Positions 44,310 through 53,244 of a DNA stretch of 64,000 bases are shown piece after piece. Within the stretch, counting starts at the first letter, position 1. The number at the start of each line of letters is the position of its first letter. Origin of the DNA: Vreelandella massiliensis (GTDB lineage Bacteria; Pseudomonadota; Gammaproteobacteria; Pseudomonadales; Halomonadaceae); contig NZ_LT699746.1 of assembly GCF_900155385.1 (NCBI RefSeq), positions 100,041 to 164,040 of the forward strand, written 5' to 3'. The notes below the pieces were generated by a model. The model had not been told where the DNA came from. It made no database searches and saw nothing but the letters and a program-made list of their open reading frames with translations. The position numbers and the translations under genes are program-made.

Positions 44310-44672
44310 TCAGTCTATTTGATAGGGGTCGTGGCCTTCAAGACGATGCGAATGGGCGGCAGTCTTAGACGGTTTCGCTGGTTGCGTATCCCGCTTCTGC
44401 GCTTCACTTTGCTGACGTTTCTGCCATCGACGATAGCGAATCAGCATGGAAACAGCGAAAAACGCGGCCAGTGCCATACCAAGGACAACATGTAGCCCTT
44501 GGGTGCCCGAAATGCCTAATTCATTGAGCACCCATCCATACGAGTGATCCGTTACCCAAAGATTGTCGTCCACCCACGTTTCGATTGTTGGGCTGACTTC
44601 ATAATCTTCCGGTAGCTCCGTGGCCTCAAACATGCGTTCTCCGGCAGCACGGCGTTCTTCTGCTAAAGACAT
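44310..44672 (-). CDS. Small single-span membrane protein of 120 residues
   Basis: The ATG at 44672 follows GGAG by six bases; a TTG 12 bases upstream is less likely. The N-terminal 55 residues are soluble and acidic, then one membrane span (GLHVVLGMALAAFFAVSML) and a basic, polar tail (IRYRRWQKRQQSEAQKR). The upstream gap holds an 8-bp hairpin (CGTACCCG/CGGGTACG), unlike the pseudoknot family. Function is unknown. Confidence 0.6.
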   Translation of the reverse strand: MSLAEERRAAGERMFEATELPEDYEVSPTIETWVDDNLWVTDHSYGWVLNELGISGTQGLHVVLGMALAAFFAVSMLIRYRRWQKRQQSEAQKRDTQPAKPSKTAAHSHRLEGHDPYQID

Positions 44673-44755
44673 CGCTATCTCCAAGGAAAGCTAGCGTACC
44701 CGCTGCTTTGAACGGGTACGGTCATCATGGTGGGAAGTGAACGCCAAAAGGCGGC

Positions 44756-45268
44756 TCATTTCCGATAAAAGCGGCCATCGGCCACCACATTTTCATTGCC
44801 CAGCAAGCGAGCCACATCACGACCCAGATGGTCAGTGAAGTCGCAATTAAATTGCGCCAAGCGCTCGGCTTCTGTTTTCAGACGTTTAGCGAAGGCATCC
44901 GCTGATTGACGAAACAACCGCTCCGTCACCGGCTTCATCAGCTCACGCGGCGCTTTGCGATGCGTAAAGTCTGATTGTCGACGCAAAATCGTCGGAATGT
45001 CGTAGATAGCAAGCTCGTCATCGCTAAGCGATGGGCAGGCTTGCGGTTGAGGCTCCGGCTTGGGCGTGGCTTGCGTCACCGTCTGGGGTGAAGCAGGCGT
45101 CGCGCCTTTTGCCTTTTCTTCTGCCTTAGTTGCCGCTTTGTCTATCGCATTAGCGTGTCGATTGTAAGCGCGAATGAGCGCGTAACTAACAACGCATAAT
45201 ACGGCGACCATCAGGAATCCCTGAAGAAACGCGGGCAAGCCAAAGTAGAAGTGCGGAATGGTCATCAT
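44756..45268 (-). CDS. Membrane-anchored protein of 170 residues
   Basis: The start at 45268 has GGAG eight bases upstream and lies after a pseudoknot leader, so the longer frame to 45379 is rejected. A single N-terminal membrane span (FLQGFLMVAVLCVVSYALI) is followed by an Ala/Lys/Pro/Thr-rich linker (residues 35-75) and a soluble helical C-terminal domain. It may anchor a DNA-processing or secretion component to the inner membrane; no family is recognised. Confidence 0.6.
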   Translation of the reverse strand: MMTIPHFYFGLPAFLQGFLMVAVLCVVSYALIRAYNRHANAIDKAATKAEEKAKGATPASPQTVTQATPKPEPQPQACPSLSDDELAIYDIPTILRRQSDFTHRKAPRELMKPVTERLFRQSADAFAKRLKTEAERLAQFNCDFTDHLGRDVARLLGNENVVADGRFYRK

Positions 45269-45304
45269 GGTAGTGTCTCCATCAAGATTGCATGAAGCAA
45301 CGCA

Positions 45305-45352
45305 GAGACACACCACCCCCAAGCGGAGTGATATTTCTCCGCGTTGCGGGGG
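45305..45352 (-). promoter_or_regulatory. Pseudoknot leader, copy 12
   Basis: CCCCC and GGGGG with inner GCGGAG and CUCCGC give a strong stem; pairing of loop AUAUCAC with downstream GUGUGU is weak. It is 37 bases before the 170-residue gene. This is the least certain loop interaction. Confidence 0.5.
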
Positions 45353-45436
45353 ATGAGAAAAGTGACCAGCGGGTAGCAATACCCGATGGACAAGCCGTTA
45401 AGGCTGGAATGGCCATTCGCGGTGAGCGAATAGCAG

Positions 45437-45488
45437 GATGAATTTGTATGTTTTGAGTGCTCAGCAAACACTATCGCCAAAAGGCAAC
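45437..45488 (-). promoter_or_regulatory. Shared 53-bp upstream element, copy C
   Basis: It matches copies A and B with core AGTGTTTGCTGAGCACTC. It is upstream of the first gene of the whole block, in the divergent gap before the AcaB-like gene, and so is the best candidate for the main promoter or activator site. Confidence 0.6.
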
Positions 45489-45622
45489 GTTTTTACTCTA
45501 GCGACTCCCCCGCTTGGCTTCAAGTGCCGTTAAGCAACGCCCCAAAAATCACGCCTTCAGCCCATCATTGCGACCGCCATGACCTTTTAAGCTGGCATTG
45601 CAGTCTCATTAAGGAGGGTTTT

Positions 45623-46375
45623 ATGGCTGACAATGAAACGCAGCGCGTGATTGCAATGACGCCTGCGACATCCGACTTATCCCGACCTGTGCTACACCGG
45701 AACATCGAGCTTTATTCTCTTGAAGCTCAGCGTGTTGCAGAGAGAGTGCTGGATCGTGTGGGCTACAGCTTATTCTCGATTGAAGTCATTTTGCAGTTGA
45801 TCGCCGAGCCTGACGAAATCGAGGAAGTGGAAGACATCATCAAGCAAGACCTCGAAAAGTCAGGTAATGCCTTGTCGGGGGAATGCGAACGTCTGCACAA
45901 AATGATGGCAGACGCAGGGATCACGAAAGCCGATATTCCAACCTATACCCGCCCTGCCAAGGTGGAAATGGAAATCAGCTCGCCCCTGGTCGTCAATTAC
46001 GGGCAGCTGCTTATCCAGCTCGATGAACTCATAGGGTTTGTCGACGCCCTTTGGATTAACAGCATCCTCAGCAATAAGCAGAAGCGTCAAGCGAAATACC
46101 AATGGCACCGGCATTTGAACAAGGTGTCAGGCCGGATTATTGATATTGAAGGCCGAACACGACGCCATGCCAAAGCCAAAGGTCGCAATGACGACGTGAA
46201 TAAGAGTGCGCCAGCACGCCATCAGTCCCAAGACGATGGTGAGAAAGCGCGTGACGAGGAATCGAAAGGCAAAGGTAAGGATACCGGCGCACCTGACGAT
46301 ACCGAAGCGAAAACCCCAGGCGCTAAGGCGGAAAAAGCGCCAGCACAGAATCAACCGGAAACCGCCGCGCTCTAG
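45623..46375 (+). CDS. DUF1845 family protein (AcaB/PFL_4669-like)
   Basis: The start at 45623 has AAGGAGG about five bases upstream; the longer frame to 45524 is rejected. The 250-residue product resembles the DUF1845 proteins of integrating conjugative elements, which on IncC plasmids include AcaB, a transcriptional regulator needed for conjugation. The conserved part at residues about 20-180 is helical, with LHRNIELYSLEAQRVAERVL, then SGECERLHKMM, LVVNYGQLLIQLDELI and QRQAKYQW-like residues. The last 65 residues are a charged, Lys/Ala-rich tail. It is divergent from the pseudoknot-led block. Direct DNA binding is not shown by the sequence. Confidence 0.55.
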   Translation: MADNETQRVIAMTPATSDLSRPVLHRNIELYSLEAQRVAERVLDRVGYSLFSIEVILQLIAEPDEIEEVEDIIKQDLEKSGNALSGECERLHKMMADAGITKADIPTYTRPAKVEMEISSPLVVNYGQLLIQLDELIGFVDALWINSILSNKQKRQAKYQWHRHLNKVSGRIIDIEGRTRRHAKAKGRNDDVNKSAPARHQSQDDGEKARDEESKGKGKDTGAPDDTEAKTPGAKAEKAPAQNQPETAAL

Positions 46376-46643
46376 CACTCCCAACATCCCTGCCACGGGC
46401 ACGGCATCCCCTTGCTTCCTTTGCGCCCGTGGCACCCTCAACACAGCTGCATTAACACTATTGACTATGGCGGGCTGCCGTTTATGGCACGCGCTGGCAT
46501 GTTACTATTAGTTACAAGAAGGACTGATTTTATCAATCAGCGCGGAAAACTGCTTCCTTTTGATGAGCGGATGAATAGCGCGGCGCCCGGAAGGCCGCCT
46601 TGTGTTTCTTGACTTCTTACATAAATTGCGCCAAATTGTAAAT

Positions 46644-47756
46644 ATGAAAACCGAACGCGCCTTCAAGTACCGTTTCTATCCCACGCCTGAGCAGGAAGCT
46701 CTGCTGGCGCGGACGTTTGGGTGCGTTCGGTTTGTTTGGAACGTGGTGTTGCGCTACCGCACCGATGCGTTTTACGAGCGCAAAGAGAAGATCGGTTATA
46801 CCAACGCCAGTGCGTATTTAACGCAACTCAAAAAGGCACCAGAAACCGCCTTTTTGGCGGAGGTCAGCTCGGTGGCTTTGCAGCAATGTCTCCGCCATCA
46901 GCAATCCGCGTTCAAACACTTCTTTGCTAAGCGCGCTAAATACCCGCGCTTCAAGTCAAAGAAGCATCGGCAGTCTGCTACCTTTGCCAATTCGGCGTTT
47001 TCGTATCGCAACGGTGAAATCACGCTGGCCAAGTGCAGCGAACCGCTCGCTATCCGTTGGAGCCGTGCGCTTCCATCGGCCCCTAGCACCGTGACCGTTT
47101 CAAAAGACCGTGCTGGCCGTTACTTCATTAGCTGCCTATGCAAAGTGGATACGGAGGCGCTACCGATCACGCCTAAGATGGTGGGCATTGATCTCGGGCT
47201 GAAAGACCTGTTCGTGACCAGTGACGGCACAAAGGTCAATAACCCACGCCACACGGCACGTTACGAGCTCAAGCTGGCTCGTGCCCAACGGCGACTAAGC
47301 CGCAAGCAAAAAGGCTCAAACAATCGCGCTAAAGCGAAGCAGAAAGTGGCCAAGTGCCACGCCAAAATTGCCGACACACGGCTTGACCATCTCCACAAAC
47401 TCACCCGGCAGATCGTTAACGAGAACCAAGTGATCTGTCTTGAAAGCCTCGCGGTGAAAAATATGGTCAAGAACCGGCATTTGGCAAAAGCCATCAGCGA
47501 TGTGGGGTGGGGAGAGCTGGCACGCCAGCTTGACTACAAAGCCGAGTGGGCGGGGCGTCAGTTCGTCCAGATCGACCGCTGGTATCCCAGCTCGAAACGC
47601 TGTCATAGCTGCGGGTTTGTGCTGGAGTCGCTACAGCTCTATGTGCGCACCTGGGATTGCCCTGACTGTGGCACCCAAGGCATCGACCGTGACGTGAACG
47701 CCGCCTGCAACATCTTGCAAGCCGGTACCGCGCTGTTAGCCGGTGCCGAGAGTTGA
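46644..47756 (+). CDS. tnpB: TnpB RNA-guided endonuclease (IS200/IS605 family)
   Basis: TnpB proteins are RuvC-type RNA-guided nucleases that help keep IS200/IS605 elements. The 370-residue product has the N-terminal helix-turn-helix/WED region (FKYRFYPTPEQEALLARTFG), RuvC-I with VGIDLGLKDLFVTSDG near residue 175, RuvC-II with ICLESLAVKNM near 265, a zinc finger CHSCG ... CPDCG near 325-345, and RuvC-III DRDVNAACNIL near 350. The ATG at 46644 is the usual start point. Catalytic acids look intact. No tnpA is nearby, so the element is of the tnpB-only type. Confidence 0.92.
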   Translation: MKTERAFKYRFYPTPEQEALLARTFGCVRFVWNVVLRYRTDAFYERKEKIGYTNASAYLTQLKKAPETAFLAEVSSVALQQCLRHQQSAFKHFFAKRAKYPRFKSKKHRQSATFANSAFSYRNGEITLAKCSEPLAIRWSRALPSAPSTVTVSKDRAGRYFISCLCKVDTEALPITPKMVGIDLGLKDLFVTSDGTKVNNPRHTARYELKLARAQRRLSRKQKGSNNRAKAKQKVAKCHAKIADTRLDHLHKLTRQIVNENQVICLESLAVKNMVKNRHLAKAISDVGWGELARQLDYKAEWAGRQFVQIDRWYPSSKRCHSCGFVLESLQLYVRTWDCPDCGTQGIDRDVNAACNILQAGTALLAGAES

Positions 47757-47931
47757 GGTAATACCGAGGGGCACTCGGGAATCAACGCCTGTGGAGTTTG
47801 TGTAAGACCGGCAATGCCAAGGCATTGAGGCGACGAACAACGAAGCAGGAACCAGGAAGGTGACAACCTGGGAATCCCCTTCTTTTCCGTCGTCAGACGG
47901 CAGCGCAAGCTGAGGAAGGGGAGGATGTCAA
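47757..47931 (+). ncRNA. Right end and omega RNA region of the TnpB element
   Basis: TnpB omega RNAs overlap the 3' end of tnpB and extend to the right end of the element. The segment is structured, including a CCCCTTC / GAAGGGG pair near 47876-47920. The right boundary is set near 47931 by where similarity to the inverted remnant at 48675-48892 stops (GAGGATGTCAA). The left end of the element, somewhere between 46376 and 46640, is not resolved. Confidence 0.65.
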
Positions 47932-48041
47932 TGGCATCATGCTCGCGGTGCTTTAGTGCAATCAGGTAGTTTCTCACTGCCTTGGACGATTTTGCCGCCA
48001 TCATACGATATAGAAAAGGATGCTTTAAGGAGATTCACGTC

Positions 48042-48584
48042 ATGGCTGCCCTGTCACGTCGCGCCAGTGTGATGCTGTTTGCCGCCCTATCGTTTTCCTC
48101 GGCACACGCAGAAGAACGAATCGACTGTCTGACGAGCGAATTGCAGGGCGACGACAATGCCCGTGCTGAGTATATCGCCGCGCTCAAAGAAACCACTGAG
48201 TTGTACGACATCGCCCCTGAAATCATGGTGGCCATCAAGCTCACGGAGTCTGGGCGGTCGCTGAATCCTGCTGTCAAAAATGTGAACCGCAATCGCACGG
48301 TCGACCGCGGCTACTACCAAGTCAACGCCGATGTTTGGTTGCCGGTGATGCGTGACCTGGGGTTAAACGTCGGTGATAGCGATATGCACGATGTCAGAAA
48401 AAACTCGCTGATCGCCGGTTGGGTATTGCGACGCCAATTTAATCGTTTCCCCGACTCTCCTTATGAGGGTGTTGGCCATTATCATCGCGGTGGCGGCACC
48501 GATGAACATGCTAACGGGATACGGGCACGGTATATGAGCAAGTTCATGCCGCACTTGCGCCGTCTTATCAGCCGGTGCCAGTGA
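48042..48584 (+). CDS. Second lytic transglycosylase (SLT-like), exported
   Basis: The ATG at 48042 has AAGGAG upstream and starts a signal peptide (MLFAALSFSSAHA). The 180-residue product has the catalytic Glu in AIKLTESGRSLNPAVKN near residue 70, followed by GYYQVNADVWLPVM and later a GVGHYHRGGG motif. This is a different type from the transglycosylase at 6685. It may open the cell wall for the transfer apparatus. The TnpB element lies just upstream and may have inserted in front of the gene. Confidence 0.75.
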   Translation: MAALSRRASVMLFAALSFSSAHAEERIDCLTSELQGDDNARAEYIAALKETTELYDIAPEIMVAIKLTESGRSLNPAVKNVNRNRTVDRGYYQVNADVWLPVMRDLGLNVGDSDMHDVRKNSLIAGWVLRRQFNRFPDSPYEGVGHYHRGGGTDEHANGIRARYMSKFMPHLRRLISRCQ

Positions 48585-48674
48585 TAACCCCCTAATAATC
48601 CCCCTTACAGGCCGCCTTGGTGCGGCTTCCCTTGTGCGAAAGTGCTTGTGTCTTTATTGACACGTCATAGCAAC

Positions 48675-48892
48675 TTGACATCCTCCCGCCACCTGCAGCG
48701 CTAAAGCTCTTGTGGTGGGGGATTCCCAGGTCGTCGCCTTCCTGGTTTCTGCTTCCAAGACGATTGCCCAAGGGAATGGCTTAGTTATCACCGCAAAAAT
48801 CCCAGTGGGGATTTTTACGGTGGCGAGCCAACTCATATCCCCCAGGTCCCACATCGTCTCCACAGACGTGACTTTCCGAGTGCCCCTCGGTA
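48675..48892 (-). mobile_element. Inverted right-end remnant of an IS200/IS605-type element
   Basis: Read on the minus strand, this segment matches the right end of the TnpB element: ACCGAGGGGCACTCGG at one end, CTGTGGAG soon after, AACCAGGAAGG then ACCTGGGAATCCCC in the middle, and GAGGATGTCAA at the terminus. It contains a hairpin AAAAATCCC / GGGATTTTT not present in the first copy. No tnpB remains. The two right ends face each other across the lytic transglycosylase gene. Confidence 0.8.
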
Positions 48893-49443
48893 GGCCGTGT
48901 TGGCATATTCATCATAACACTGTGCAAATAAGGCTCTGTTGGTATCTGTTGTTGGCGTTCTCTAAAAGCACTGCATAAACTACTGTATATGCGGTTTTCT
49001 GGAGAACGTTATGAAACGTCCAAATATCAAAGCGCTCGAACAGACGCTAACCCGCCTTCCTGTTGATCTTAAAAAATACTGTTCCAATCAATTTCTTGAG
49101 CAAATCAACTCCCAGGCAGATGCGCTGCTCGAGACGGCCAATCCTCACCATCCATGTCCCCATTGCGGCAAAATGATCATCCTGCTAAATGGGGTCGTGC
49201 TAGTGGCTTGATAGCCTGACGTTACGTGTCTGTGCCGAGCGTGTGGGGATTGATTTAAAAACGGCCTTCCGATGGCGTCATCGCTTTCTACATGAGAGCG
49301 CCCGTGCTAACGATAATGCCTTATCGGGTATCATTGAGGTAGATGAGACCTTCTGCGTTGAGTCATGTAGAGGCAAGCGCCAAATCACGCACCGCCAGCC
49401 TCGGAAACGTGGAAGCCAAGGTAATAAAAGAGTTATGGTCAAG

Positions 49444-50798
49444 TCTGGTGTATAGCGGTCAAGCGGCGTTGCTGTCTGATTGATCCGTTAAAGGCTCACC
49501 ATCCTGGAACTTCACGTTATTCACGACGAGCTCCAGTTTGTTGAACCCTGCTATCCGCTTCCAGCACTTCTGGGCGCTCTGAAGCAGCTTAAATACCATC
49601 GCCAAGGTCGTTGCTCGAGAACCGCAGTTCCGGCTGCGTTTACTCCGCAGGCGAACTGTGGCGAAGGTTGATTCGATCGGGTTGGTCGTGCGGATATGCA
49701 ACCAGTGCTCTGCTGGGTAGTCGTAGAACGCCAGCAGTGCCTCCCGATCTTTCACCAAGCACGCCATGGCGTTGGGGTACTTGGCGTCAAAGCGTTTCAC
49801 AGTGCGATCAAACGCCTTGTGGGCATCAACGCGTGTCTCGGCCATCCATATCTCGTGTAGGTCAGCCTTGACCTTGCGCTGCACGGATTTCGGCAGCTTG
49901 TTCAGTATGTTAGCTGTCTTATGCACCCAGCAACGCTGGTGATCCGTTTCCGGATAGATCTTGCTCAATGCCGCCCAGAACCCCATGGCACCGTCGCCGA
50001 TCGCAAGCTTGGGGGCATGAGTTAGTCCGCGCTCCCGTAGCCCTGTGAGCAGCTCTACCCAGCTGGCCTCCGATTCACGTCGTCCATCCTCAACGGCCAC
50101 CAGCTCTTTACGGCCATGCTCGGTCACACCGATGATCACCAGCAGGCACAAGCTGTCATCCATGCGCACCTTGCTGTAGATACCGTCGACCCACCAGTAG
50201 ACATAGCGCTGCTCTGATAGGTCGCGTTTCTGCCAGTCAGCATGCTCATCCTCCCACTGCTTCTTGAGCCGAGACACAGTGTTCGCCGAGAGCCCTTTGG
50301 CCTGATCACCCAGCAGCGCAGCCAGCGCCTCTTGGTAGTCGCCGGTGGAGATCCCCTTTAGATAGAGCCAGGGGATCAACTCCTCGATACTGCGGGTCCG
50401 CTTCAAATAGGGCGGTAGCAGGTTGCTATTAAAGCAAGCGCCATGGCCGCTGCGGTCCCGCACCTTGGGTACTTGCACGCTAACATCACCGATGCCTGTC
50501 TGGATCGTGCGCTCGGGTAAGTGGCCGTTGCGGACCACGGCACGACGCCCATCCTCCAGCGTCTTATCGGCGTATTGCTCCAGAAACGTCGTTAACTCCG
50601 CCTCCACGGCCTTGGTGATTAAGTCTCGGGCTCCCTGGCGTAGCAGTTCATGCAGCGGGTCAGTGATGTCGTTTTCTGGCTGCGTCACGGCTTGGAGGGT
50701 AGAATCCGTCATGGCGTATCCACTTGTGTTGGTTGAGATCTTGGTCGTGATCAATCAACAGGATACGCTACCCTTCCTACTTCCTCTCATACACCAGA
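49444..50798 (-). mobile_element. IS256-family insertion sequence
   Basis: TCTGGTGTAT at 49444 and its complement ATACACCAGA ending at 50798 form the ends of a 1355-bp unit, a normal size for IS256. The transposase gene fills it. I see no clear 8-9 bp target duplication, so there may have been rearrangement or loss. It is nested in the IS1595-type transposase. Confidence 0.85.
49459..50712 (-). CDS. IS256-family transposase (Mutator type)
   Basis: The 417-residue protein is a complete Mutator-like transposase. The N-terminal part has LLRQGARDLITKAVEAEL, followed by VRNGHLPERTIQTGIGDV. The DDE catalytic domain shows the first Asp in YWWVDGIYSKVRM near residue 165, the second in LAIGDGAMGFW near 235, CWVHKTANIL near 270, and a late Glu in NPIESTFATVRLR near 345. 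Start at the ATG at 50712 fits family length better than the upstream start at 50754. It appears intact and may be active. Confidence 0.92.
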   Translation of the reverse strand: MTDSTLQAVTQPENDITDPLHELLRQGARDLITKAVEAELTTFLEQYADKTLEDGRRAVVRNGHLPERTIQTGIGDVSVQVPKVRDRSGHGACFNSNLLPPYLKRTRSIEELIPWLYLKGISTGDYQEALAALLGDQAKGLSANTVSRLKKQWEDEHADWQKRDLSEQRYVYWWVDGIYSKVRMDDSLCLLVIIGVTEHGRKELVAVEDGRRESEASWVELLTGLRERGLTHAPKLAIGDGAMGFWAALSKIYPETDHQRCWVHKTANILNKLPKSVQRKVKADLHEIWMAETRVDAHKAFDRTVKRFDAKYPNAMACLVKDREALLAFYDYPAEHWLHIRTTNPIESTFATVRLRSKRSRNCGSRATTLAMVFKLLQSAQKCWKRIAGFNKLELVVNNVKFQDGEPLTDQSDSNAA

Positions 50799-51248
50799 AT
50801 CGAGCTTAACTCGTAATAAAAAGAAAAAAGCGGATAAAGTTTCGGTTGTTATCGTGCGTGACCGCAATGGCCATGTCAGTGACTTGGTAAACCGAGGCTC
50901 CAAAAGTCCACTGTCCATGCTTTTCTGGCACCGATCATCGATCGCGATTCGATTTTATGTTCGGACGGGTACAGCTGGTACAGGTCTTTCTCTGCGGAAC
51001 ATGGCATTGCCCACCATCGACTAATCACACTCGATAACCAACGAGTCATTGGCAAGGAATATCACATTCAGAACGTTAACAGTTACATCAGCCGACTGAA
51101 GGGCTGGATGAAGTGTTTTAAGGGGGGGGACAGCATATTTACCCAATTACCTAGCATGGCGACGATTGTTTGAAACAGCGAAACCAGCCGAAGAGGCGTG
51201 GCTACCGGCGGTGATTGGCGCTGACCAACAACAGATACCAACATAGCC

Positions 51249-51385
51249 AAATAAAAACAATATAGAGAAGTGTCGCCAAGGTACAACCCCAACATTACGC
51301 GGTAAGGACGTACGTCAGTCTTCCCCTGCCCAAATTCACGCGCTGTCTGGGTAGCGATCTCATCGGCATGCGACGTCTCAGGCAT
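51249..51385 (-). pseudogene. Gene fragment cut by the IS1595-type element
   Basis: A minus-strand frame opens at 51385 with plausible coding sequence (AREFGQGKTDVRPYRVML near residue 15) and runs into the IS end. It looks like the N-terminal remnant of an interrupted gene, but the protein is not recognised and no ribosome binding site is clear. Confidence 0.3.
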
Positions 51386-51518
51386 AAAATCTGTTCATCA
51401 CTTAAAAGCCGTATACAACCGACGCGCCAACCCAAACCCTGCTCGGGTACGGTTCGATATCGGCAGCACTCAGTTGCTCGAATAAGTGCACGGAAAGCCT
51501 TTACCAGATAAAATGCGT

Positions 51519-52415
51519 TCAGATTGCCACTACCCATAAACCGGTCAGCATTACCGCAAGGCTAAGCGCTTTGAGCATCGACACCCGTTCCCTTAGCCAC
51601 ATAATGCCGATCAAAGCGCCTAGTGGAATGGACAGCTGGCGAAGCGCTACCACATGACTGACGTCATCACTTAACGCCAGTGCTATCAACACAAACCCGT
51701 AGGTGACGGTGATCATCAGCCCTGTCAGCAGCATCGTCTGCCGTTCATTGCGCCACAACATGGGTAGCCGATTTCGCTCTACAGGCATGACAAGCACCAG
51801 CGGCAAAGCCCATAAGGGCGTCGCCAATGCCTGCAATACCATAAATTGCGCGCCAGCTATCAGTGCGCTGTAACCTGCTTCCTCCTGCATCAGCATCAAT
51901 GCTTGATGATCAATCAGCGAATAGCCCATGGTGGCTACCGCCGCCAGCAGCGCAAACCCCAACGCCGGGCTGAAATAGGTTGATAAGCGCTGTGCCGCCG
52001 GATCGCTAAGGGGCAGGCACAGGGCGCCGACCACAATCAAAAGCATGCCGACAAGGTCACCAAAAGCGATCCCGTCTCTCCCAAGCAGCAGTATCGAAAC
52101 AACCGGCACCATCACCACCGGCAAGGCCCGGGCAATCGGATAGAGCACGCTGACCTCACCCCGCGCATAGGCCCATGCCAGCCCGCCCATATATAGCATC
52201 TGGCAGAGCCCTGATGCCGCTAGCCAGCCCCAGAACGTCCCTGGCAGCTGCGTGACCGATGGCCCAATGAACAAAAGCGGCAGAAACGTCAGTCCGCCGG
52301 CAGCAATCGACAAGCTGAAAAAAGCAAGCGACGGTGCCCGCCGCTTGCCCAATACGTTCCATCCTGCGTGCAGGCCAACCGAGATGGCGATCAGCGTCAG
52401 CGCCACTGGGCTCAA
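51519..52415 (-). CDS. EamA-type transporter (DMT superfamily)
   Basis: The 298-residue product has ten hydrophobic segments arranged as two related halves, as in EamA permeases of the drug/metabolite transporter superfamily. Typical features are an N-terminal HAGWNVLGK segment, [15 protein letters not shown] near residue 90, and [23 protein letters not shown] near 260. Its start overlaps the stop of phnX (ATGA), so it is part of the phn operon. It could export or import a metabolite of phosphonate breakdown; the substrate is unknown. Confidence 0.75.
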   Translation of the reverse strand: MSPVALTLIAISVGLHAGWNVLGKRRAPSLAFFSLSIAAGGLTFLPLLFIGPSVTQLPGTFWGWLAASGLCQMLYMGGLAWAYARGEVSVLYPIARALPVVMVPVVSILLLGRDGIAFGDLVGMLLIVVGALCLPLSDPAAQRLSTYFSPALGFALLAAVATMGYSLIDHQALMLMQEEAGYSALIAGAQFMVLQALATPLWALPLVLVMPVERNRLPMLWRNERQTMLLTGLMITVTYGFVLIALALSDDVSHVVALRQLSIPLGALIGIMWLRERVSMLKALSLAVMLTGLWVVAI

Positions 52416-53230
52416 GGCCGATCCCCATTGGCCATACGCACATTGATCTCATCAATGACGCGGGGCAGCTGTTCAATGGTTTTAATACAAAAATGCGGCT
52501 GGCTGGCAGAAAACTGCCCGGCAATCCGCTGATGGGCTTCCGTGCGCTCACTTTTTGGCATTGCCCGATAAGTAGCGTAGTCAACGCCCAGGGCGTTACC
52601 AGAACAGGTCAACGCCACTGTCCACATACCTGCGCTACGCCCTTCGACAATGCCAGGTGCAGTGTCATCCACCTTGACACAAGCTGCCACATCGCGAATA
52701 CCGAGAGCGATAACGTTAGCCAATGACTGGGCAGGGTTTGGACGCCCGTTAGGCACCTGATCAGTCGCGACAACGTGATCCAGTTGAACGCCACCCTGTT
52801 TGGCCAGCGCCACTACTTTTTCTAGCACGACTGCGGGGTAGCCGGAACACGATCCCAGTTGCATGCCTTTACCGCGGAGTGCTTCCAGCACATCCAGCAC
52901 ACCAGGTATCAGCGCTGAATGCTCAGCAATTTTCTCAATCTGCAGTGGCATGAAACGTTCATACAAAGCGGTTACATCGTCATCACTGGGGGCACGGCCG
53001 ACGACCTGAAAAAAACGCTTGGCGATTGCCGGTTCATTACACAGAGCGCGGATATGGTCCCACTTACCCATGCCCATTGGGCCACGGGCTTCCTCCAGCG
53101 AAATGACCACACCCATCTCGGCAAATGCTTCAACAAAAATTTGGGTAGGCGCAAAGGAGCCAAAATCGACCAAAGTGCCCGCCCAGTCAAAAATGGCGGC
53201 TTCCAGCTGCTGCGGGGTCTGATAATGCAT
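52412..53230 (-). CDS. phnX: Phosphonoacetaldehyde hydrolase
   Basis: PhnX cleaves phosphonoacetaldehyde to acetaldehyde and phosphate, the second step after PhnW. It is a HAD-family enzyme with the nucleophile Asp in [12 protein letters not shown] near residue 15, the Schiff-base Lys in [13 protein letters not shown] near 56, SCSGYPAVV near 128, and [13 protein letters not shown] near 187. The 272 residues match the family. It lies 14 bases after phnW in the same transcript. Confidence 0.93.
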   Translation of the reverse strand: MHYQTPQQLEAAIFDWAGTLVDFGSFAPTQIFVEAFAEMGVVISLEEARGPMGMGKWDHIRALCNEPAIAKRFFQVVGRAPSDDDVTALYERFMPLQIEKIAEHSALIPGVLDVLEALRGKGMQLGSCSGYPAVVLEKVVALAKQGGVQLDHVVATDQVPNGRPNPAQSLANVIALGIRDVAACVKVDDTAPGIVEGRSAGMWTVALTCSGNALGVDYATYRAMPKSERTEAHQRIAGQFSASQPHFCIKTIEQLPRVIDEINVRMANGDRP

Positions 53231-53244
53231 TGTCTATTCCTTGT

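Larger units (their letters stand above)
49011..51246 (+). pseudogene. Disrupted IS1595-family transposase
   Basis: The N-terminal part, from the ATG at 49011, has a zinc-ribbon (HPCPHCGKM) and, after a stop near 49209 and a frame change, an ISXO2-like DDE segment with GIIEVDETFCVESCRGKRQ. The IS256-type element cuts it at 49444. The remainder resumes at about 50820 (KADKVSVVIVRDRNGHV) and, with more frame changes, ends with a YLAWRRLFET-like C terminus at 51246. At least two frameshifts besides the insertion make it inactive. Confidence 0.8.
48932..51248 (+). mobile_element. IS1595-family element split by an IS256-type insertion
   Basis: Inverted repeats of 24 bases with one mismatch (GGCTCTGTTGGTATCTGTTG at 48932 and its complement ending at 51248) flank the unit. 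The six bases AAATAA adjoin both ends. Without the nested insertion the element is about 0.96 kb. The transposase is broken, so it is not autonomous. Confidence 0.85.

Noticed and set aside
46501..46530. A Ter-like site (TTGTAACTAA on the minus strand) as target for the Tus-like protein
   Set aside because: A key upstream G of the Ter consensus is replaced and the match is short; likely chance.
48654..48863. A 69-codon minus-strand frame in the IS200/IS605 remnant
   Set aside because: It lies within a right-end/omega RNA-like segment and matches no protein.
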